The position numbers were made by a program, and so were the translations under genes. A stretch of DNA of 64,000 bases from Thozetella sp. PMI_491 (Eukaryota > Ascomycota > Sordariomycetes > Chaetosphaeriales > Chaetosphaeriaceae): contig MU270021.1 in NCBI GenBank assembly GCA_021432635.1, positions 310,001 to 374,000 of the forward strand, in the 5' to 3' direction. Under the pieces are notes generated by a model that saw only the letters and a program-made list of their open reading frames with translations, was not told the origin of the DNA and did no database searches. Below, in pieces: positions 53,666 to 62,900 of this stretch (positions are counted from its first letter, which is position 1; the number at the start of each line of letters is the position of its first letter).

Positions 53666-53732
53666 ACCAATTCATCACATTGAATTGCTCTTACTTCTTC
53701 AAAAGCCTTAGCCTAGCAGCCACGGAGCGATC

Positions 53733-55549
53733 ATGACCTACATCGAATCTCTCCACGACATCGTCCGGGACGCCCCATTGGGACAGCTCATGCGCTTCGT
53801 CACTCGAAATCACCTGTTCCAATACCCAGAGGAACGTCCGGACTTCGAATTTCCTGCTGCGTGGATGGATATGATCAGGCATGCGGAGCTTGATGGGCCG
53901 CGGACTGGGTCAGCCACGCCCTCCACAATTGTCAACCGTCAACGCTTGCAAGACGATGCGAGCAGCAACACCAATCCAGACATATCGGACAAGTGCTTTA
54001 GCGGAGGGAAGGCTACCTCTCTAGCGACCGAGATGACTGATGAAGTTACTGTTCTAGTCGACTGGTACTCCGACCAAGATCCCGCCAACCCGCACAACTG
54101 GTCAAATCTTCGTCGTGCCATTCTCGCCTTGCTCATCTGTCTCTACACCTTCGTTGTATATCTAAGTTCTGCAATCTACGCACCCTCAACGCAAGGCGTT
54201 ATGGAGAGATTTGATGTTAGCAATCTCATGGCAACGCTCGGTCTTGCAATGTACGTGCTTGGGTACGGGATCGGCCCGTTGCTGTTCTCACCTCTTGGGG
54301 AAATCCCTCGAATCGGCCGCAATTTGGTCTATATCATCACTTTCGCTTTATTTGTGATTATCTCGATTCCGACCGCCTTCGTGGATAACTTTGCAGGTCT
54401 CGTTGTCTTGCGGTTCCTGCAGGGCTTCTTCGGGTCGCCTTGCCTAGCGTCTGGCGGTGCTTCGTTAAGCGACATGTATAGCGTGGTGCATTTGCCCTTT
54501 GCGATGATCGCCTGGGTTGGTGCGATGTCATGTGGTCGTAAGTTTCTGGTCCCTCTGGCATAACGGATTTAGATACTCAAAGTTTGTGGCAGCCTCTCTT
54601 GGTCCTCTTCTCAGTGGATACGCTGTGTCAGCAAAAGACTGGCGATGGTCCATGTACGAGTCGATTTGGGTATCCGCGCCGGTACTTGTTCTTCTTTTCG
54701 TCTGTATGCCAGAGACAAGTGCCCCCAACATCTTGCTCAGACGCGCTCAGCGTTTACGCAAACTTTGCGGCAGCCGTAGGCTGATGGCCCAGAGCGAGAT
54801 CGATCAAGCAAACCTCACGGTGTCAGGTATTGCTGTAGATGCCCTGATTAAGCCCTTGGAAATCACTCTCAAAGACCCAGCCATCCTGTTTGTTCAGGTC
54901 TACGCGGCCATTATCTACGCTATATACTATTCTTGTGAGCAAGCCCGCGCTTTGGTTCAGGGACCTAGCTAATCTTTCAGATTTCGAGGTGTTTCCACTA
55001 GTCTATCCCGTTTCCTACGGTATGGATCTCGGCGAGGTTGGCCTCGTGTTCCTCTGTATTGCCATCGGATGCATTTTAGCTATCATCGCTTACGGCTCCT
55101 ATCTTTACTATGTGCTTATACCCCGGATGAAAAATTCCGGCATCGGCCGACAAGAGGATGTACTCTTACCAGGGCTTCCCTCATCCTTTGGGCCTACGAT
55201 TGGCCTCTTCATCTTTGCTTGGACGGCCAGAACTTCTATTCACTGGATAGTCCCAACCATTGGCGTCACAATTTACGCTGGCTCGGTGTTCACCGTCCTA
55301 CAGTGTATATTCCTCTATATCCCCCTCAGCTACCCTCAATATGCCGCTTCCCTTTTCGCCGCAAATGACTTTTTCCGGAGCGCTTTAGCCAGCGGCAGCA
55401 TTCTATTTGCTCATCCACTATACCAAGATCTTGGATTTTCTCGAGGCACGACTCTTCTCGGTGGCTTGAGCGTCATTGGTATCTTGGGCATGTGGATGTT
55501 GTTCTTCTACGGTGCCAAATTACGAGGTCTCAGCAAGTTCGCAACATGA
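53733..55549 (+). CDS. MFS drug:H+ exporter, FLR1/TPO1-like (DHA1 family)
   Basis: Three exons (53733-54537, 54593-54934, 54981-55549) join to 571 aa. The N-terminal RDAPLGQLMRFVTRNHLFQYPEERPDF is typical of FLR1-type multidrug/polyamine exporters, as is VDWYSDQDPANPHNWS before TM1. APSTQGVMERFDVSN, LGYGIGPLLFSPLGEIPRIGR, FLQGFFGSPCLASGGAS and, after splicing, CGPSLGPLLSGYAV are the DHA1 motifs. The second half has VYPVSYGMDLGEVGLVFL and IHWIVPTIG. It would sit in the plasma membrane and export toxic compounds by proton antiport. Divergence from a regulator gene with CGG dyads in between suggests substrate-induced expression with the neighbouring enzymes. Confidence 0.93.
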
Positions 55550-56208
55550 ACTCGCAACGACCAATGCTTGTCTTACGTCATCTATTCAATCATTGCATTA
55601 AATTCGGTCTTTAAAATGTCTCACAACGCACGAACTCCGAAGGCGCTATATGAGGGAAGTGGCTAAGATCGAACGGCGGCTTGTGGATGTGTGTTCTTTT
55701 AGGCGAAGTTATGAAGTGCTGAGTGTGGGGTAGAAGAGATTCACAATACGTCTAGACTGTATACTACATATAATATCCGGGTTCTCCAACGGGCTTTTAT
55801 CCAATATAAAGACAGTAATAGCCAAGAAAATGCAACTTAGATGAATCAGAACTGACCAAGTTGTATCAATGGCTGTTAAAGCGCAACGAGGTAAACCACG
55901 TATATATTCTTACGGGAAACGCCTATTTTAGTACAGGAAACTTTCCTAGATAACGATTGATTGTTTGCGATGCAGCCTCCTTTCATAATTTATCATTCAC
56001 ACTTCACTTCCAGGAGTAACACTGACCAAATCTATTGATAAGCACAGCTCACTATGCGGATCAACCACACTAAGCCAGCATTAATCCCCGCTCAATTGCT
56101 ACAAAGTTACGACTTTTGATACCCAGAATAAGTATTTATACCGAGACCTGTCCGATTAGATTGCTATGTAGCACAAACCTATGCTGAGGTAGTCTGTTTG
56201 TAACCTTA
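55550..56208. other. Intergenic between convergent exporter and epoxide hydrolase
   Basis: About 660 bp without a gene; AT-rich, presumed 3' ends of both transcripts. Confidence 0.5.
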
Positions 56209-57553
56209 TTATACAAAGGATTTTGTTCCTGAAACTTCTCTGTCCCCAAACCATAGCCATATATCATTGAGTAGTAGGTCAGGTACTTCATAAGCAGCAA
56301 AATGACCGCCGTGGTTGTTCACAGACCTTCTCAGGACATTTCCTCCACGCTGCGCCCATTCCAGCGGCATACGATATGTGATATCGTAGGGGAACTGGCT
56401 AATAGCGACTGGGATTTCTACCAGCGGTAGGGTTCCAAAGCTGAGCACCGCTAGACCCCCTTCACCTTGCACCTCCTTGTAGAAGCGCATGCCACCGTAC
56501 GGACCCTGGATGTAGTACATCATCGACCAAGTGATGACCTCCTCAGGTGTCCAAACTTTAATGGCCGGGTCAACGACCTTAGCCATCAGAGAGTATATCC
56601 ACATTGCGTTGCCTAGCGGAGAGTCTGTCATGCCATATGCCACCGTAAGTGGCTCTGTCGACTGCATCAGGCGGTATCCAGATGCCTGGTTGATATAGGT
56701 TTCCAGGATGTTAATGTACGCAACCTCGTCAGGGGTTGCTTGCCCCTCTGCGAGCAGGCGTATGTCGTCTTCCCCGGGCTGCATAATCCAGAAGTTGCTT
56801 AGCGCTGAGACCACTTGGTTCGGAAACAGATGAGCCTGATAGCGAAGGATAACACCACCAAAATCTCCGCCTTGTAGGACATATTTCGAGTAACCGAGCT
56901 GCCGCATCAGCTCGTTGAAAGCGTGCGAGGTCTCGACAGGACCGAAACCGGAATGTTGCGGGGCAGGGGAGAATCCGAAACCCGGAATAGAGGGTGCAAC
57001 AACGTGGAACGCCGGCAAGGACTCGTTGGGCGGATCTGTCAGGTTGCTGATGATATTGCTTACTTCGAGAAATGACCCCGGCCACCCATGGATAAACATC
57101 AGTGGAATTGCATCCTCACGGGGTGAGCGGTGGTGAACATAGTGCAGTGGTACTGAATAACTAGCATTATGGATTACCGGCTCGACAATGGCTGTGAATT
57201 GATTGAGTCTGGAAGCCTGTTAGTAAACACAGCAGCATCGTCTGTGCATGTGCCACTTACTTGGCATTGATAGATGCTTCTACTGCGTCCCAGCTATACT
57301 CGTTGGTCCAAAAATTGCGAATATTATTGAAGTCTACAGCACCCGGACCGTCACCGGTGGCGTTCAGGAATACCGGAGCTCTTGCGTGTGCGACGCGCTG
57401 CCGAGTGTCCTCGATGAAGCTCCGATCGACATAAATTTTGAAAGGCGTGGGTGTCTTGCTGAAGGTGGCATTGACATTTGGGATCAAGAAGCTCTCGGTA
57501 GCAGCACAGAGAGCTGGACCACAACCAAAGATCAAAAGGTGTAGCACATGCAT
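56209..57553 (-). CDS. Epoxide hydrolase (EHN plus alpha/beta-hydrolase), secretory
   Basis: Two exons (57553-57261, 57208-56209) join across a 52-nt intron to 430 aa. A signal peptide (MHVLHLLIFGCGPALCAATE) precedes the epoxide-hydrolase N-terminal domain (PTPFKIYVDRSFIEDTRQRV, NFWTNEYSWDAVEASINAKL). The alpha/beta-hydrolase domain has the oxyanion motif HGWPGSF (H138-), the nucleophile D213 in LQGGDFGG, and the catalytic H400 in NNHGGHFAAYE. The reaction opens an epoxide to a vicinal diol through a covalent aspartyl ester. The signal peptide points to the secretory route or ER lumen, unlike cytosolic relatives. Several TATCCG/CGGATA elements lie upstream, as for the DJ-1, regulator and exporter genes, so a detoxification role is likely. 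Confidence 0.93.
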
Positions 57554-57705
57554 CTTGGCTTTGTAGTAAAAGAGCAGCCGGTCTTAATCCTATTACCGGC
57601 GAGAGACCTCCGTCATTATTATGCTTTGGGGGCCGCTTAGCCTGCACTTTTATATGCTCCAATTTGTAATCATCTTATTGATATCTGATTCGGGTTCTAT
57701 TCATA

Positions 57706-57715
57706 CATCCGGATG
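57706..57715. promoter_or_regulatory. Perfect palindrome CATCCGGATG
   Basis: The same arms as the dyad at 53363-53385, here without a spacer, about 153 bp upstream of the epoxide hydrolase start. Confidence 0.5.
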
Positions 57716-57759
57716 CGCCGAGATTCGGAAGCGACAGGCGCGCTCATGTTGGGTCGCTT

Positions 57760-57768
57760 CTATATCCG
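57760..57768 (+). promoter_or_regulatory. CTATATCCG element, copy 1
   Basis: Exact 9-mer also found at 57811-57819, 58117-58125 and, reversed, at 53201-53209. Confidence 0.45.
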
Positions 57769-57810
57769 GACAGCTGTAAGAGTTGACTAATTTAGCAGTG
57801 CGTGGTCCCT

Positions 57811-57819
57811 CTATATCCG
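57811..57819 (+). promoter_or_regulatory. CTATATCCG element, copy 2
   Basis: Exact 9-mer, 51 bp from copy 1, in the same orientation. Confidence 0.45.
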
Positions 57820-58116
57820 CGTGGAGACGCTTGCGCTAGCATTGACTCGGTCGAACAGTGGATCAGTTTATTCCTTTTTCGGAAATGACTGAACATTAGA
57901 ATCTAGGCACTATTCATTTGATCCGCATTACAAGCATGTGATTGCATAATTGGCGTTCGTTGGTTGCTACAGCTTCGTAACTCTGGCTCCATCGATCCAA
58001 GACAGGGGGTGATTTATTTGCTGACTCGAAAACTATCCGGGTGGCGCCCCTAATGAATAATCTAACAACCAAAAGATTTTTAAACCTGCTCATTTGATGT
58101 CTGCGCAGTTTTGAAG

Positions 58117-58140
58117 CTATATCCGAGCGGCGTCGGATAT
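58117..58140. promoter_or_regulatory. CTATATCCGA / TCGGATAT inverted repeat
   Basis: ATATCCGA (58119-58126) and TCGGATAT (58133-58140) are exact reverse complements separated by GCGGCG; the left arm extends into CTATATCCG. It lies about 570 bp upstream of the epoxide hydrolase start. Confidence 0.5.
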
Positions 58141-59976
58141 CGATAATAATCCATGTTGCCGCGGAAATGCCGCTCTTTCAGGCGGTTTCCTTATTAGGAT
58201 TATTAGGGAAGTGGTCCATTTTAACGCATCAGGCTCCTATAAAGTCCACACTAATGCCCAAAGACGTAACTCCTATATATTCTGCCGCTTCCTTTTACAA
58301 TTACGTTCTATTTAATTTCCCAAAATAATTAATGTTCTGTAAAACTTGCTGCAGTTACTAATAACTCGCAGTATGTAAATTATATATGCAAAGTAATTTA
58401 TCTTTAGCAAGCCTCAAAAGTTGAGCGGCGCACACAGAAGAGATGAAACCCGTCAATCCACACAGTAGATACCATACCCGGTATCTCTAAGCACAGCGAA
58501 AATCCAGTAATGATCACAATTGATCTATGTTAACAGATACAGCCACTCAAGGCTCGCAGAGCCTCATCCTCGACCTGCTCCCTTCACATGCGGAGCTTGT
58601 CAGGGCAGGCGAGCCACGATCAGCATCACGTGCAACGTCCATTAAAGTTGCTAAAGCCACCATGATGGTCGCAGTAAGGTTCAGCCACACCACGGCGAGC
58701 TCGTGGTAGCTCTGGCCGTACCACGGTATAGAAGCTCTATTAAAAGTTATCGCGGCCCTGTAAGATGACTCAATCGGCCACAACCGTTCTCCGATGGGCC
58801 AGGCCCAAGAAGATGAGAGAGCAGCTGCCGTGCGAGCCATCTTGGACCTCGAACAACTTCCTCGCCTGAGAAGAACATGTGGTTAGGATGTCTAGTTCAA
58901 ATGTCCCAGAATATTTATAACAAGGTGTAGAATAGCCAGCGCTAGAGTAGCTTAAAGCTAGATCCTTAGGATAGCTACACAATCAAGGCTCAAGTGCCCA
59001 CACCGTCAACGACTTCCATCACATTAATATTCACAGTCTAAATTCCCTCATAGAGGGATTTTGCTCTTTATAATATATATCAAAGTTAATATCTAGTAAT
59101 TGAATCAGACAGCCCTTCCTCTTTAAAAAAGTATAGCATTGACTTAACTCTTTTTAATAACTTCCCCGTCAGGAAATTTAAGGCTTTAATCTCTACTAGA
59201 TCTTATACTTTCTACTTTTTGACTAATATTATAAGGGGTTCAAGTAATGAAGTGAATAGAGTAGAGATTATATAATGATAATACAGTGTAGTCACAGCTA
59301 ATTGAGGGCGGTTCCCTTGAAAGCCGAGATGTCGCAGGGAGTAGCCTAAATTTCCTAGATAAGTCGCTCCTTATAGCCCCTGGTAAGTCTGAAAGGAGCT
59401 AGAATGGGTTCTTGTATTGCGGTTGCCTATAAGCGACGCCTTATCTACCTGCTCGCTGAGCCTAATTAATAGTTTAAATCAGTACTTTAAAGATAGAGTA
59501 AACTATTATGATAAAACTCTGACCCTCGCTCCATTTTACAAGGCTCTTTGTAACTTTATACTTTAAAGTTATAACCTAAGCAGCGTGTTTATATTTAATG
59601 AAATATAACTTTTCTTTTAATTATAAACTTACAAAGATATGATACACGACTACAGCCAATTGGGATACATAATTACATTCAGTATATCACCGATGCAAGG
59701 AGCCCTGACTAGACTATAGCACTTTTATATCAACTTTGCACTGAATCATAATTATTTCCTAGAGTAAATAATTTATATCTCAGCTCTATAAAAAGTCTTA
59801 CGCTTCTCTATATGGATATCCTTACATCAATAGGGACATCTACTCTTAATCTAGTGGTAGGCTAGTAGCTACCTAATTTGTTTTTAAATGGCCCATAGTA
59901 CTATGACAGGCGAGTTCAAGGTCGTGCAACGATAGAGAATTTGGAAATCAACTGGTAGAACAACTATAGCCTATTC

Positions 59977-62900
59977 TCATGGTCCATAGTGAACATAGGG
60001 AACCCAATTCAGAGGCATATCCTCTCCGTCGCCCACATCTCTGCCTCTTTCTTCACCTAAAGAAAAATCCTTGATACCTATAGCTTCCGACAAAACTTTT
60101 ATATTCGTATCTTCTCGAGATTCCCTCATACCCTGTCTTCCCTTGTGGTCTTTCTCTGGCGCCTTTGTTACATCCGACCTCGTCGTATTCATCGTTGAGG
60201 TTTTCCGCCACGCGTCTCGGCATGTCCTCATTGCCTTATGCAGTGCCCAGGCCACAGCATTGTCGTCGTTTAGCCCCTTCGCGAACAGCTCCTCATACAT
60301 AACCTCAGCCATAGCCTTACACGTATCATCGGCAACGCTCCACAGAGTCCCGATAACGTGTCGAAATCCCGCTAACTGGAAAGCGCCGACGAGATGGAGA
60401 CCCTCGTCCGAGATCTGGTCATCTGTTTGGGCGGTCTTGCACGCCGAAAGATATGCAACATGCGGTGGGTTCTCCTGGAGGCCAAGCTCATCATCGACAA
60501 GGGACCCAACGTCGAATGACTTGTTCGGCTTTTCCCAGTCCGAGAGGAGAAGTCTGCTCTTTGTAGGATCCCAGACATCCACTTCGCCGTGACCGGCAAA
60601 GTGGAAAATCGTACATGTCCCTAGACTTCGCATAACGTCTTCTTTGAGCGACGGAGGCTGCTTAGTTCTTATCGCATGTCGAGTACAGATCTCTCTCACG
60701 GCTTCAACCTCTTGAGCGGCGTAGTATAGGCGTCCGAGTCTTGGAGTGTTTTCCATCGAGACCAAGAGTACTTCCACCTCAGAACTTTGTCGGGCCCTGG
60801 GTTTGTCCTTTCGAATCGAGATCAGAGACTTGACAGATGTAGCATATGACGATACCACCCGGTCAAGTACTGAGTAACCTCCTCGCCCCTTGTGAATTCC
60901 GGCCGCGTGCAAGGGAAGTTTGCTCAGCCGGCCGATCGGAATCCAACAAAGTCGTTCCCATCCACCTTCCGCGGGTGTCTCGGTGAAGCCGAGCTTTTGC
61001 AATATCGGATCGGCAATGTATACCCAAAGCCATTCTAGAAGGTCTTGCATGTCTTCAGGAGGTAGTTTCTCAATGCCCGGCTTCAGGTACTCAGTGAGAG
61101 ACCGCCGTTCCGCCTCCTCGGTGTTGGCTGCGTCAAAGGTCATCCAGCTCATGTCGCCCGAGTTATCAATGATGATTGCCCTAAGGCAAATCTGATTGAG
61201 AATCTGACTAGCGAAGAGGATAACCACTGCTCCGGATGCTAACATTGTGGTGATATCGGACTGACTCGGGTATCCCAGGAGGTCTTCGAAGCCAGGGTCG
61301 TCGCTGATACTTCGCATCGTGCTTACCAGGTCAGAAGCTGCAGTATCCCTGTCTGTTCTGCTGATTGACTTGTCCTTGACGAGGTTCCGATACTGTTCCA
61401 GTTTTTCAGCCAGCTCGCTCTGTTCCTCTCGAAGCTTCCGCATCACGAAGCCCTTTGGCCGGATTTCGAAAATCGAAGCTGTGGTTATGCCACGACCCAA
61501 TTCGAGTAGCTTCAAACCCTCCATAGGACTCTCTTCTAAGAGATAGGCCAGGAGTGCCCCCCCAGTCACATAGTAGTCAATTGTTTTCTCTTCGATCGCA
61601 GCTAGCTCTCTCACCATAAATTGTTTGTCAGAGCTCGCAATTCCGTGAAACAATGCTCGGTGGTAGAGTGTAGCAGTACTCTTGACGGCTATCAGAGCGC
61701 TACTCATGTGAAGGTCCCTAAGTAGCCAGTCAAACAGTCGTTGTCCGGCGTGAATGGCGTACAATGGGTCACCACCGCTGACTAGAGCTTCCGCATAGAG
61801 TTTTGCCACTTGGCCGTGCGACGTGAGCGGGGTGTCAGACCAGCCACTATCGTCATCCTCTTCGCCGCAACTTTGGTCTCCTTCAGAATTGTCGTCGCTG
61901 TAGCTAGCGTCATTAGCATCGTCCTGGCTGGTACTTTCTTGGCCGATACCATCTTGACTGACACCGTCCTGGCTAGCCCCGTCCTGTATGGGGAAGTCAC
62001 CGTCGATGAAACCCGTGTACAAGGTAGCCCGTAAAAAAAGACTTTCACAATCTTCGACAATCTCTGGATGTGTGTCCGTGTGAGTATGGCCCTGCGCTTC
62101 GGCTTTTAAGTGGCGCAGGAAGATCACTGCATTGTCAATTAACCGCGTCAGTGAACTAGCGTCCACGACTGGTCTTGTGACCACCCAAAGCTGCGCAATT
62201 GTGGTAGCACCACGTTTAGCAGGGCGAATATCTAAAGTGGCCGATCGAGTCATTATGTCGTTTTCGCTATCCAACTGACTACGGACAATCCTGTAGTCCC
62301 CTTCGAAGCGGATCCTGAAATGGGTCGGATAGTGAAGACGTCCGCCGGGTGTAGTTTCGAGGTCGCTACTATGTACGTCTGAGCCAGGATAGATGGTGTT
62401 TTCTCGAGGGTTTCGACGTAGAGTCCCAAGCACTGTCTTGTAGCCGCCGTCAGGAAAGTCATCCGGATCATGCAAATCGTGATCAGGACAAATGACAGTT
62501 TCCCTTGTCTGCTGGACAGCAGAGCTCCAACTTCGTGAAAGGACAGTTTCCGCCCTTGACGTGAGACCGCTGCTATGTCGGCTTGGATCGGGACATTCCA
62601 GTTCCACCCCGGTTGGGATCTTTTTCCCGTCGAATCTCAGGTCATAATCATAAGTTTTGGCGGGGCCCATTCCGAACAAAACAGCCTCGTACTCCATCGT
62701 TTGCCAGGGGCCCAGGTCAAACATGAGGCTTGGTTCGTCACTGTCCCAAATCAGCCGTCCAGGCATTGCGACCCTTCTCAGCGTGCTGTACAACCATCTC
62801 CTCGAGTCGGCTTTGAACGAAGCCATTGCTGCGATTGTTTGGGAAACGCTTAGTAGCAAACGGCAACCTTGCCCTGCCGACTTCCCACCTTCAGCCCTGG

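Larger units (their letters stand above)
53064..53732. promoter_or_regulatory. Divergent promoter, regulator / MFS exporter
   Basis: 669 bp between divergent starts. It contains three CGG-type elements (53196-53209, 53363-53385, 53658-53665) and a TATA-like TATAATATAA near 53621-53630. Confidence 0.6.
57554..59976. other. Epoxide-hydrolase promoter and AT-rich gene-free stretch
   Basis: The first 600 bp carry several TATCCG elements. From about 58.2 kb to 59.9 kb the DNA becomes AT-rich and full of TA words, with no open frame worth calling; it may be a mutated repeat. Confidence 0.5.
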
